Shown here in pieces: positions 52,501 to 60,720 of a stretch of DNA of 64,000 bases. The translations under genes were made by a program, and so were the position numbers. The stretch is taken from positions 78,765 through 142,764 of the forward strand of contig DBTX01000007.1 in NCBI GenBank assembly GCA_002307275.1, in the 5' to 3' direction. The notes below the pieces were generated by a model. The model did not search any database and was not told the origin of the DNA. It saw nothing but the letters and a program-made list of their open reading frames with translations. Numbering within the stretch: position 1 is the first letter of the stretch; each line of letters begins with the position of its first letter. This DNA is from Hungateiclostridiaceae bacterium UBA1305 (GTDB lineage: Bacteria > Bacillota > Clostridia > Acetivibrionales > DTU013).

Positions 52501-55500
52501 ATCGGGAGTCCCGTATACCGGTACGGAGAGTCCTCCGCCAGTGAAAAATCTCCATTCGTAAAACTGTTGTTTGAAGCACTTATGAACTTCGGGTCAGCGT
52601 AAATATTGTCCTTACAGTCAGGGTGACTGCCTAGATTGCTGGCTGACGCCGCCGTATAGTCGGTTCCTTCCAATCGCATGCTGTTCGGATCGTCCGGCGT
52701 GTTATTCCAGAAACCATTGTTCTTGATGATCTGCTGAGCCGAATTGGTCTCTATCAAGAACCCCGCCTCGCCGGCCTTCCAACCCACGTCCAGATTATTG
52801 ACAATCCGGTTTGTACCTATGGAGGTTCCGCTGCCGTTCATCCGAACGGCATTCACAGTGTTATAGAAGGTGTTGTTGGCAATGATGTTGTTTTTTGCCT
52901 CATATACATAGCCGTTGTAACTGAAAGTCAGCATATCGATCCCATAAGGCTGCACGGTGGACGAAACTGTAGTCGGTTCGGTAAAATTGAAAATATTGCT
53001 GTAGATCAGATTGTTTTCGCCAAAGACATGGGAGGAATTTGTCATGCCCAGCGCAAGGTTCCGCCTGGCAATATTATTTGTACATTTGCCTGGAAATCCC
53101 TTGAACTCGAAAGCGCGAAGATATGGGGAGTCTGCCCTCCTGATGATATTGTCCTCAAAAACACAGTTGTGTATGCCAGGGTAATTGTTGTCCAGCAGCT
53201 CTCCATTGATACCTGTATGCCCGAAGCTGACAACCTCCGTTCTCCGCACAACAGCACTGTCGATGGCATTTCTCAGGCAAATACCATCCGCAGTCAGCTC
53301 GCTTCCTCCGGTCTGTGCGTTGAAGGCACTGCTCCAAACCCTGTCCAGATGACAATCGGTAATCAGTATATCCTTATTGGTCGCAGTATTGCTGGAGCCA
53401 TTTGTAAATTGCATCGCATATTTATTAACCTGTCTTATGTCTACATTGTCTAAGGTGACACCCTTTGTGGGCGCATAACCCATAATCAGCGTCCACCACC
53501 CCCTGCCCTTGAAGGTAATGCTTTCTAAAGTGATATACTCACTATCGCTGAAGGTAATCATCTCACTGTCCGCTTCCACGGTAAGTTCAACCAACGTTGG
53601 AGCGGTCACACTCTTCACATACAGCATGGTTCCATTCCAGAAATACTGGTCCGTGCCAAGGGCCGTTGCGCTGCTTCCCTTAGACCACAGCCTACCGTCG
53701 GCATACAGCCTTTCAGACGATGAATTCGGGGATCCATTGTAAGGTGTGCTCCAGATTCCGCTGCCCGAGCCGGTCTCAGTCCAGACTGACGCCCGGAAAG
53801 CTTTCATGGCGGCAAATACGGGCTGATTACCGTCGCCATACGCACCGAATGTGATGGGTGCTGATGCCGTGCCTTTGACCCCGGTGAAATCCAGCCGCAG
53901 GTTTGGATCGTACCACTCGTCGCCACGTTTCAGCAAAACGGTGTCTCCAGGTTTGAGTGTTTTGATAAAGGCGGTGTCGATGGTTTTTCTGGGGGCCGAC
54001 TCACTTGAGCCATCGTTTGCGTCATTTCCGGAGGTGGAGAAATAGTAGGTATCACCCGGCATCTGGCCTTCGGCTCTGACAGTGATGCAGGCAGTAGGAG
54101 CGAGTTCTGCTTTGTTCGTTATAAGCGTGCCATCAAGGTTAAATGCGCCTGTTATGGTATATGTACCCGGCATTTCCTTATCATATGAGCCCTGAACCCA
54201 GTTCACGGGCAGAGACGTCATCGTTCCGTCTTCCAGTGTGACTTGAACCTCTGCCGGAAGTCCAAGATTCCCGAACTCTGTTCCCTTGGATACTGAAATG
54301 GAGGTGACTGCATCGAAAGAGACAATGTTTTGTTGAGGGAGAACGACGTTGAGGGGAATCAATTCGGCATTGTCGAGATAAATACCCTGCTTTGGATAAT
54401 TACCGGCACCGTTTTGGTCCAGCAGAACGATGTTAAATGCCATTTTAGTGATCTTGGACACATCCCCCAAGTCCTTTATCAAGATTCGGTTTGATGCCTG
54501 CGCATAGCCCGTATTGTTCAGAGCTATGTTTATGGAAGCTTTATCCTTAGCCGCTTGGTCAGGATAAGCCCAATCCGGCATCCATGAAGTCTGGAAGTGA
54601 GTGGAGCCGTTCACTCCCGGTTGTATTTCGAGTTGCACCGACAAGCCGCTGTCAGGATGCGAAGCCGTATCGGCAATGAGACGTGCCCATGCGCCGAAGT
54701 AATATTCACCGGCGCCGTTTCTGAGCAGTTCCTCTTTGACATCCTGTCCCGCGAGATCCCATCTCTGACTGTAGTCTGTCACGGAAAGCGCACTGCTGCC
54801 GCTTTTTACAAAGCTGCCACTCACCATTCTCGTGGCTCCGCCTACATTATAGCTCCAATTTGTCGCGCCATCTTCAAACCCGGGGTTCTTCAGAAGGTTT
54901 TCCGGATCACGGATCATAATCTTCTGTGTTGCCGTAATGCCCTCCGGGTTTATAACGTCATGCCCAGCCAGTTCCAGTGTCCCAGTCAGCTCATAGATAC
55001 CGTTTTTGTCAAGGTCGAGGGGAGCGGTATCCCATGTCACGCCCAGATCAAGAGGCTTTCCTCCGGCGGTTGTCACAGCAACAGTTTCAGGCAGGCGCAA
55101 ATCACTTGCGCCGAACACCGTAGTATAGCCCCTTGCGATGGCTCTGTCGGCCGGGTTTTCAACAGCCGCCACCGTATCGTAAGGCTCGGCGGATGGCACA
55201 GCGGACAGTTCGTTGGATAACGGGCCATCGCCAATGGCATTGTATGCGTAAACCGCGAAATAATAGGTTGTGGAGTTTGTAAGGCCGCTGACCTCACAGG
55301 TCAGAACATTACCAGCGTCTATATCAAAGGTATATCCGCCCTTCACCGTACCGTACTTGACCATATAGCCGGTTGCGCCATTCACGGACTTCCATCTCAA
55401 GGTAACCATTCCATTGTCCGGCATCACCGACGTCAGTTCAGGTGCAACAGCGGGCGCGTGAGGTTCACCCGGCTGCACAGTAATTTTAGCCTGAACTTTC

Positions 55501-56675
55501 ACACTATTATTGTTGCCAATAAGCAATCCCGTAGTGTTTAAGTCACCCGTGACGGTTTGTTCACCTGCCGTAGTTTCACTATAAGACGATTCATCCCAGA
55601 TCACAGGCAGGCTTCTCGTAATCGTGTCTGCCAGAGTGACGTCCGCCTGATCGGGAAGTTCAAGGTCTGCAAATGCCGTGCCGTTCGCCACGGTTTGATC
55701 CTGTATTATGGTATTGACCGCCATGATGTTGTTCAAGGGCAGCGACACATTTAACGGGATCATTTCCACATCATCAACGTATATGTTGGTGGGCCATTGC
55801 CCGTCTTTTTGGTTCTGAATCATCAACGATGCTTGCGTGATCGGGCCATCCCATGACAGCATCATGCGGTTTTTTACCTGCACAAATGTCTTGCCGCTGG
55901 TGGCAGGTCTGCTATCCGCCGCATTCCATGCGTTGATATCCGGACATTCTCCTCCATTCTGGCCATTCGGGAAATAGTCCGTGTAGATATTCATGCTTTG
56001 GTTCGCCCGGATCTCCAGACGCATTTTAAAGTAATCGTCAGCAACCATGGTCGCACCTTCATCAAGCGCCATCCAGGCACTGACAGAGTATTCGCCAAAC
56101 CCGTACTGATTCAATGCGGTCATGATATCCTGCGAATAGAATGTCTGCGCATTGGGCGTCGACTTGAACGAATAGGTACCATTTCTTATGGGATCCGTAG
56201 CCCTCGCCTTGGTTGTGCCAATCCAAAAAGAGCAATCATTGTGAACAAGCTCTTGCTCGAAGCCTGGATTATTAATGATATTGACTGGTTCTCTTACAAG
56301 AACTTTCTGAATTGCAATCAAATTTTTGGTGTTTGTAATGCCTGCCGTAACCAGATCGGCCGCCCTCAGCGTACCTGACGCCTCGTAGACACCGGGAATT
56401 CCCTTGTTGAGGTTGCCGTCGGTCCAATCTACACCAATATTATGTGTCGTGCCGCTGCCGGTCTTGACAGTTACTTTATCAGCATAGCGCATATTCAAAC
56501 CAGTGTAATCTTTCACAATAGCCTTTGGGTCAGGCTGCAGGATTTGAACAATATCCCCGTCTCCCGATGCCGCCTCTGCATGCAGAAAAGGAAAACATGT
56601 TACCAACAAAGAAACAATTAGCAGAAGATGTAAAAATACTCTTCTGCTGTTGTGTCGACTTCTTTTTCCAACCAT
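49575..56675 (-). CDS. Giant modular secreted surface protein with CBM-like, Ig-like, Fn3 and beta-helix domains
   Basis: 2366 residues with a signal peptide ending near residue 36 (FPFLHAEAASG). Modules in order: Ig-like strand set (45-130), a CBM_4_9-like jelly roll starting NIINNPGFEQE (133-310), Ig-like (315-400), Fn3 (405-495), Ig-like (500-590), a second jelly roll LLKNPGFEDGATNW (592-780), Ig-like (785-870), a right-handed beta-helix from YYFSTSGNDANDGSSESAP to about 1415, a third jelly roll NLLTNPGFEVS (1420-1595), two Ig-like (1600-1770), two more jelly rolls LLENPGFENG and LLKNPGFEDG (1775-2090), a FIVAR-like helical part (2095-2175), a putative Ig (2178-2260) and a final beta domain. 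It probably binds and may cleave a polysaccharide outside the cell. It has no SLH, sortase or lipid anchor of its own. Confidence 0.92.
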   Translation of the reverse strand: MVGKRSRHNSRRVFLHLLLIVSLLVTCFPFLHAEAASGDGDIVQILQPDPKAIVKDYTGLNMRYADKVTVKTGSGTTHNIGVDWTDGNLNKGIPGVYEASGTLRAADLVTAGITNTKNLIAIQKVLVREPVNIINNPGFEQELVHNDCSFWIGTTKARATDPIRNGTYSFKSTPNAQTFYSQDIMTALNQYGFGEYSVSAWMALDEGATMVADDYFKMRLEIRANQSMNIYTDYFPNGQNGGECPDINAWNAADSRPATSGKTFVQVKNRMMLSWDGPITQASLMIQNQKDGQWPTNIYVDDVEMIPLNVSLPLNNIMAVNTIIQDQTVANGTAFADLELPDQADVTLADTITRSLPVIWDESSYSETTAGEQTVTGDLNTTGLLIGNNNSVKVQAKITVQPGEPHAPAVAPELTSVMPDNGMVTLRWKSVNGATGYMVKYGTVKGGYTFDIDAGNVLTCEVSGLTNSTTYYFAVYAYNAIGDGPLSNELSAVPSAEPYDTVAAVENPADRAIARGYTTVFGASDLRLPETVAVTTAGGKPLDLGVTWDTAPLDLDKNGIYELTGTLELAGHDVINPEGITATQKIMIRDPENLLKNPGFEDGATNWSYNVGGATRMVSGSFVKSGSSALSVTDYSQRWDLAGQDVKEELLRNGAGEYYFGAWARLIADTASHPDSGLSVQLEIQPGVNGSTHFQTSWMPDWAYPDQAAKDKASINIALNNTGYAQASNRILIKDLGDVSKITKMAFNIVLLDQNGAGNYPKQGIYLDNAELIPLNVVLPQQNIVSFDAVTSISVSKGTEFGNLGLPAEVQVTLEDGTMTSLPVNWVQGSYDKEMPGTYTITGAFNLDGTLITNKAELAPTACITVRAEGQMPGDTYYFSTSGNDANDGSSESAPRKTIDTAFIKTLKPGDTVLLKRGDEWYDPNLRLDFTGVKGTASAPITFGAYGDGNQPVFAAMKAFRASVWTETGSGSGIWSTPYNGSPNSSSERLYADGRLWSKGSSATALGTDQYFWNGTMLYVKSVTAPTLVELTVEADSEMITFSDSEYITLESITFKGRGWWTLIMGYAPTKGVTLDNVDIRQVNKYAMQFTNGSSNTATNKDILITDCHLDRVWSSAFNAQTGGSELTADGICLRNAIDSAVVRRTEVVSFGHTGINGELLDNNYPGIHNCVFEDNIIRRADSPYLRAFEFKGFPGKCTNNIARRNLALGMTNSSHVFGENNLIYSNIFNFTEPTTVSSTVQPYGIDMLTFSYNGYVYEAKNNIIANNTFYNTVNAVRMNGSGTSIGTNRIVNNLDVGWKAGEAGFLIETNSAQQIIKNNGFWNNTPDDPNSMRLEGTDYTAASASNLGSHPDCKDNIYADPKFISASNNSFTNGDFSLAEDSPYRYTGLPISSLMDAGYTDFYGKEFDLYSPSIGAVSYKDGGDNLLTNPGFEVSNTDVSPWTLDGAAADIITGSDAYRGRSVYLTGRRQSYNGLNYDLTRILSENGPGDYYVKVFAKLGTGEVPINVSLVIQLVYNNGSTVDRRLSTSYYPDPKPAHYIARPVQITPDGYAEISNILPLEWEGTLTKAMIYIQNDGAATPNIYLDECTLVKCRQITSVEPVAAKTVKAGTAQADVGLPSTLNVTLSDSTTMRLPVSWEGTYNNDQAGEYTVTGKIQNVAGVSNKNLITASCRITVKANLEIAELVSVPSINVSFGTTASQAVGKLPQTAGVTLEDGRNVSLSVNWSADASYDAQIPGTYTFTGVPVLVDGIVNTGGYDWKVKIVLLPMVTKGVELLENPGFENGLAGWVNLSDGTGTLGTTTGNVNVNRGESAALVGNGASYTASQYVTDEVKANGPGRYYVQAYVKSLSGDRTYSRVLVRVKCDGAATTFLETTDAVITGDGFTKLSGIINITWTGELQEVRFSCIELGSPGDVIVDDASFVALDLLKNPGFEDGTSGWNEAGTAWTGELQSNSDTVHTGSKSLASVGRTHAWCGPVQDITEMVKSFGTGNYKLSVWARAAAGTTGYLKLGIKLQYTNKGDKDMLFSASGTAINGTAYTLCTGNVSISQDDLTDIKNIYIYPETQEANGVPANPGPGAIYFDDFGLIFQPDLTELQNAVSAANAKHNAAVEGTELGQYAVGSKKLYKAAVDIAISVMNDSDSVDPAIADAFAELASAGAKFDAARITDTPVPAAPQIASEGSASIISGVGGTFQVIATGTAPIIYSLTGAPTGVSIDGTTGLITIAGTVAANVYNFTVTASNGIAPIATQSFRLTVIAVSDKYTLTDSDVMTYGAFKKFTVTVQKGYAAALTDARLLVVGERPDGSQACWMIDAATDNGDGFATEIAVTSGSFDTIRIYLVNGVPNWNEPFTGVKANVISVGL

Positions 56676-56853
56676 AATTCATACTCCTTCTTTACTATCA
56701 ATTATCACTACTCACCAAGAACAAAGAGTGCTGCTTATCTATTTTTCTTCTCCTCATACCTCCTTCTCGAAATTGTATTGCTGCAATCCGCACCCTCCTG
56801 TTTCTATGAAGAGATATTGAGTCGGCTGCTCATTGACCCGGTCCTGTCGGCAG

Positions 56854-57864
56854 TCACCTATCCATCAGATAATTCTTTATCATTAAAATGTTATCCGATG
56901 GGGTATCATAGGGGATCACCCCTGTTCCCAATATGAATTTCCCGTATTTTTTCGCCTTGTCCAGAATAAATCCCAGCTTTTGGATAATTTCCTCCCTTGT
57001 ACCCGATTGTACCAGCTTCGGATCAATGTTTCCCCGCAGTATCAAATCGTTTGAAGCCGCCTTTTCAATATAAAGATCTATGTCCACCACATAATCGGCT
57101 ACCAGAAGTGTCGTCCCTGTCTCAATGATACTGTCTGCAATCAAAGAGGTGTCTCCGCCAATCACAAGGGGTGCCGCCTTAATACCCCTGCTTTTGATGT
57201 GCCGTATCAATTCCTTTTCATAGGGTTTTACAAATTCCCTGTAACCGGCTGGCGAAATCAAGGGCGGAGTCGCCCATGACTCAAATATTGTTACACCTAA
57301 GCCTCTATTAATAATTTCATCACAGTATTTTTTCTGAAATTCAAGTATAAGGCCAAGTATGCCGTGGACCCGTTCACTGTCGGCAACACAGGAAAATACA
57401 GTATTTTCATATCCTTTGAGTTCCACAAAAATAGAATAGGGTCCGCATATGCCAATCCCTACATTTACATCGCCACCAATAGCCATATGGATATTTGAAG
57501 CGGCATTTAGTATATTCTTTATTCTTCCCCTCTCAATGGAGAATGAGATGCCATCGGTATCAAATCTCTCCTCAAGTGGATGTGTAATGATACCCGGAAT
57601 GGAATTGTTGTTATAATACCTGACTTCGCATCCCAAAGCCTCAGCCTCAATATTATAAACATCAATGCCCACAGTAATGGCATCGTGCCCGTAAAGTTCA
57701 TATGCCCTGAGTTGAGCTTTTTCCAGTAACCTCTCGTCAAGCGCTGTCTCACTTGGAGTTTTATTCAATAACTTTGCACTATGCTCCAGAATGGTAGGTA
57801 AAAACGGAATCCTGTCCAGCGCTTTACCATTGCCCAATGCATCCATTCTTTGCTTTGAATTCAT
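56854..57864 (-). CDS. Uroporphyrinogen decarboxylase (URO-D) family protein
   Basis: A 336-residue URO-D-fold protein. The N-terminus MNSKQRMDALGNGKALDRIP and ATPPLISPAGYREFVKPYEK followed by LIRHIKSRGIKAAPLVIGGD resemble the methyltransferase branch (MtaA/MtbA type) rather than true HemE. However, the zinc-binding H-x-C-G of those enzymes is replaced by LVIGGDTS, so methyl transfer with a zinc-bound thiol is doubtful. The ATG at 57862-57864 follows AGGGGTG; the frame extends 13 codons without a ribosome site. It lies 51 bp after the nitrilase-family gene and upstream of the giant surface protein. Proteins of this sort often occur in sugar-transport loci, with unknown role. Confidence 0.85.
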   Translation of the reverse strand: MNSKQRMDALGNGKALDRIPFLPTILEHSAKLLNKTPSETALDERLLEKAQLRAYELYGHDAITVGIDVYNIEAEALGCEVRYYNNNSIPGIITHPLEERFDTDGISFSIERGRIKNILNAASNIHMAIGGDVNVGIGICGPYSIFVELKGYENTVFSCVADSERVHGILGLILEFQKKYCDEIINRGLGVTIFESWATPPLISPAGYREFVKPYEKELIRHIKSRGIKAAPLVIGGDTSLIADSIIETGTTLLVADYVVDIDLYIEKAASNDLILRGNIDPKLVQSGTREEIIQKLGFILDKAKKYGKFILGTGVIPYDTPSDNILMIKNYLMDR

Positions 57865-57915
57865 ACCAACACCCCTGTTCGAATCAATTTTATATTCAAT
57901 CATTTTGTTTGCATA

Positions 57916-58812
57916 TTATAGGCCTGCAAGAGTTTTTTGCATTGCCCTGGTCCTGTTATGATAAACCTTGAAGGTTTCCAGCTGAAACTCCTTAATGATC
58001 CTTCCGACCGGCCATTCGGGATCGTTGGATTCCAGCATGAACCTGCCCTCTTCGTCAAAGCTCTCAACTGTTACTCTGTTTCCCAGGGTTTTCTGGATTG
58101 AAAGAAGCTTATCAAACTGATGATCTATATGAAACATGGTCTTATCCAGATCAATTATCCTGCTGGACCAGTTTACCCATCTCGAGGACGATGTCAGGAC
58201 AGAGCCCGATTTGTCAATTATACGGGAACAAGTGCCTCTGACCGAAGAAACGACATAATATGCATTAGCCATCGCATATGCCTTTAAGGGATAACCACCT
58301 TCATACGCCGATATCCATACCATGAGCTCAGCCCCTTTTGAACCCATTTCCGTCCATATCTCCGGCCAATCGATATCAAAGCATATCAAGATACCGATCT
58401 TCCCGAAATCAGTTTCAAAAACAGGCACATCATTCCCCGGGATTACTCCTCTTTCCATTTCATAATCCGTGGGGTAATGTTTGATATAACGTCCCGCCAG
58501 TTCTCCCTTCCGGCTAAACAGCCAGGCTACATTGTATAGTTTTGAATCAATTATTTCATGGACACCGGCAACGATGTAGCTGTCAAGCATTTTTGCCTTT
58601 TCGGAAAGGACAGAATGGCATACTTCTGCAAGCCTTGAATAGTCCTTGGGCTGTGGTACGCTGATTTCCATGAAATTCTCCGGCAGGCATATCAGATCCG
58701 GCTTTAGTCCCTGGAAACTGTCCAACAATATTACTGCTCTTTCCATGTTTTTTTCGGGGACCGTATCAGGGACTTCCGGCATACAGGTTGTAACGACGTT
58801 TATTTTCCTCAT
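57916..58812 (-). CDS. Carbon-nitrogen hydrolase (nitrilase superfamily)
   Basis: A 298-residue hydrolase. The Glu-Lys-Cys triad is visible: Glu45 in LICLPENFME, Lys111 in RYIKHYPTDYE and Cys144 in ILICFDIDWPE. It follows with WISAYEGGYPLKAYAMANAY and RGTCSRIIDKSG. Members hydrolyse amides, nitriles or N-carbamoyl compounds in the cytoplasm. ATG 58810-58812 is preferred; the frame continues upstream 29 codons but lacks a ribosome site there. It is the first gene of the long minus-strand locus and has the shared 39-nt element in its upstream region. Confidence 0.92.
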   Translation of the reverse strand: MRKINVVTTCMPEVPDTVPEKNMERAVILLDSFQGLKPDLICLPENFMEISVPQPKDYSRLAEVCHSVLSEKAKMLDSYIVAGVHEIIDSKLYNVAWLFSRKGELAGRYIKHYPTDYEMERGVIPGNDVPVFETDFGKIGILICFDIDWPEIWTEMGSKGAELMVWISAYEGGYPLKAYAMANAYYVVSSVRGTCSRIIDKSGSVLTSSSRWVNWSSRIIDLDKTMFHIDHQFDKLLSIQKTLGNRVTVESFDEEGRFMLESNDPEWPVGRIIKEFQLETFKVYHNRTRAMQKTLAGL

Positions 58813-58899
58813 GAAAGCATCTCTTTTCAAAATTTTTAATGTAAAGATTATATTGTGCCGCAGGTTCCATTGATACCAGAAGCTTACTTCACAAAGCAT

Positions 58900-58938
58900 T
58901 TAAAGTAAATTTAAAAAAACCCAGAATTGTTTAAAGAA
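58900..58938. repeat. 39-nt shared intergenic element, copy 2
   Basis: 33 of 39 bases identical to 41648-41686 in the same orientation. It lies 87 bp upstream of the nitrilase-family start and its right end touches the transposase remnant, so part of it may derive from that element. Confidence 0.55.
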
Positions 58939-59061
58939 TTGTACATAGAGGAAAAATATGACGGCTATTATGTCATAGTCACCAGCAGGCACGATACCAC
59001 AGATGAATGGGTCATAGATACCTACAAGGAACTCTGGAGGATCCGCCTTTGCAAACCTTGA
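58933..59061 (+). pseudogene. IS1634-like transposase remnant
   Basis: The plus frame reads FKELYIEEKYDGYYVIVTS followed by RHDTTDEWVIDTYKELWRIR, then a stop. The pattern of KYDGYY-x-IVTS, a DE motif and IxxYKELWRI matches the catalytic-core end of IS1634-type (IS4 group) DDE transposases, where an E follows WxIEesF. The upstream and downstream parts are gone, so it is a decayed fragment of about 43 codons. Confidence 0.7.
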
Positions 59062-59087
59062 TTATTGCTGGTTCGCAAAGGCGTTTT
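59044..59087 (+). terminator. Intrinsic terminator upstream of the TetR operon
   Basis: CGCCTTTGCAAACC (59044-59057) pairs with GGTTCGCAAAGGCG (59070-59083) apart from one mismatch, and TTTT follows on the plus strand. It partly overlaps the transposase remnant and shields the TetR operon from upstream transcription. The following bases to 59190 contain no gene. Confidence 0.8.
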
Positions 59088-59190
59088 CCATTTTTTGTGT
59101 GCAGAATTCAGGTTACATGTAAAGAAATACGAAAAGATAATTGAATGTTTTTAAAGAAAATTAGGAATATCAAAAGTGTTTAAACAGATA

Positions 59191-59219
59191 TTGACAAGCA
59201 ATTTCATAAGGTTTACTAT
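59191..59219 (+). promoter_or_regulatory. Promoter of the TetR-ABC operon
   Basis: TTGACA (59191-59196) and TACTAT (59214-59219) are exactly 17 bp apart, about 50 bp upstream of the TetR start codon. This is the best sigma-A-type promoter in the window by consensus match at the -35. Confidence 0.75.
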
Positions 59220-59251
59220 ATGACTTATTAAGTATATTTGGTCATATAGTA
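59214..59251. promoter_or_regulatory. TetR-type operator overlapping the -10 box
   Basis: TACTATATGAC (59214-59224) and GTCATATAGTA (59241-59251) are perfect 11-bp inverted repeats with a 16-base spacer. The left arm covers the -10 hexamer, so binding would block transcription of the regulator and its exporter. Confidence 0.75.
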
Positions 59252-59269
59252 TTTTAAAGAGGTGTTTTT

Positions 59270-59863
59270 ATGGCAAGAGGCTTTAACGAAAGAGAAAGAG
59301 AAACAATACAACAAAAGCTTATGGATGCTGCAGAGGTATGCTGGGGCAAATATGGTCTTAAGAAAACAAGTGTGGATGAACTGGTTGCCATGGCAAATAT
59401 TTCGAAGGGTTCCTTCTACCTCTTCTACCCCACAAAGGAACATCTGTTCATGGATGTATTCGATCGGATCGATTTACGGTCAAAAGCTGAATTGTTCAAT
59501 ATTGTTCAAAATACCAAGGGAAGCAGGAAAGATGTATTTGTTTCAGTCTTGAAGCAAATGTTCAACGAGGTGAAGAAGACTCCCTGGATACTTGACCTTC
59601 AAAATGGTGACTTGCAGCTGCTTATGCGTAAGCTCCCTCCGGAACGCATGCAAAGTCACCTGAAAGATGATGACAGTGCTGCAGACCAACTTTTTAATTT
59701 GATGGATATAAAGCCCATCACAGACCCCAAACTGATTTCAGGGGTTATGCGGTCAGTGTTTCTGCTTCTTTTGCACAAGCAGGAGATCGGTGAGGAGATA
59801 TTTGACGATGTCATTAATTATATGATTGATTCGATTGTTTTAAAGTTATTTGAGGAGGCGTAG
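59270..59863 (+). CDS. TetR-family transcriptional regulator
   Basis: A 197-residue TetR protein: N-terminal HTH with AEVCWGKYGLKKTSVDELVA, ANISKGSFYLFYPTKEHLFM, then an all-helical ligand domain. AAAGAGG lies upstream of the ATG. It starts 18 bp after the operator and is 5 bp before the ABC ATPase gene, so it most likely represses its own operon until the exporter's substrate binds it. The ligand is unknown. Confidence 0.93.
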   Translation: MARGFNERERETIQQKLMDAAEVCWGKYGLKKTSVDELVAMANISKGSFYLFYPTKEHLFMDVFDRIDLRSKAELFNIVQNTKGSRKDVFVSVLKQMFNEVKKTPWILDLQNGDLQLLMRKLPPERMQSHLKDDDSAADQLFNLMDIKPITDPKLISGVMRSVFLLLLHKQEIGEEIFDDVINYMIDSIVLKLFEEA

Positions 59864-59868
59864 CGATA

Positions 59869-60720
59869 ATGATTCAAGTGAATGAGCTTTGCTTCTCCTA
59901 TTCCAGACGGAGAAGCTTTATAGAAAATATGAATTTTAGTGTCGGCAAAGGGGAAATATTTGGTTTTCTCGGACCGTCAGGCGCTGGTAAAAGTACGGTG
60001 CAGAAGATTTTGACTGGCATTCTGAAAAGTTACGATGGCAGTGCTAAAGTATTAGGCACGGAAATAAAAAAAGGCAATCGTGATTTTTATCAAAAGGTCG
60101 GTGTAGATTTTGAATTTCCGAATCTGTACGGGAAATTCACTGCATTGGAAAATCTCAGGTTTTTCAGTGAATTGTACAACCGGAAGAGTCATGACCCAAT
60201 GGAGCTTTTGGAACGCGTCGGGTTAAAAAATGATGCAGATAAGAAAGTATCCAGTTTTTCAAAGGGAATGAAAATGCGGCTGAGCTTTATCCGTGCCCTA
60301 CAGCACAAACCAGACCTGATTTTCCTTGATGAGCCGACATCCGGTCTGGATCCCTCCAATGCACGTACGATAAAGGAAATGATTCTGGAGCAGAAACGCA
60401 CTGGCAAGAGTATTATGTTGACGACACATAACATGCATGATGCCGAAGAACTCTGTGACAGGGTGGCTTTTATTGTTGACGGCAGCATAAAGGCAATTGA
60501 TACGCCAAACAACCTGCGTCTGCAAAAAGGCGGCAGCACAGTTGCTTATGCCTATGCGGAAAACGGCACGCATCGTACTGCCAAGGCACCCTTGCATGAT
60601 TTAAATGCAAATACTGACTTCATGAACAGACTTGCAAAAAACCAGGTACTCTCCATTCATTCGAGTGAGCAGACGCTGGAAGATATCTTTATAGAAATAA
60701 CCGGGCGGTGTTTGGTATGA
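59869..60720 (+). CDS. ABC transporter ATP-binding protein
   Basis: A 283-residue ATPase with Walker A GFLGPSGAGKSTVQKIL, signature SFSKGMKMRLSFIRAL, Walker B LIFLDEPTSGLDPSNA and switch His in LTTHNMHDAEELCD. A C-terminal ~70-residue extension is typical of drug-type exporters. It is followed by two permeases with overlapping starts, so a heterodimeric exporter is likely. Confidence 0.94.
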   Translation: MIQVNELCFSYSRRRSFIENMNFSVGKGEIFGFLGPSGAGKSTVQKILTGILKSYDGSAKVLGTEIKKGNRDFYQKVGVDFEFPNLYGKFTALENLRFFSELYNRKSHDPMELLERVGLKNDADKKVSSFSKGMKMRLSFIRALQHKPDLIFLDEPTSGLDPSNARTIKEMILEQKRTGKSIMLTTHNMHDAEELCDRVAFIVDGSIKAIDTPNNLRLQKGGSTVAYAYAENGTHRTAKAPLHDLNANTDFMNRLAKNQVLSIHSSEQTLEDIFIEITGRCLV

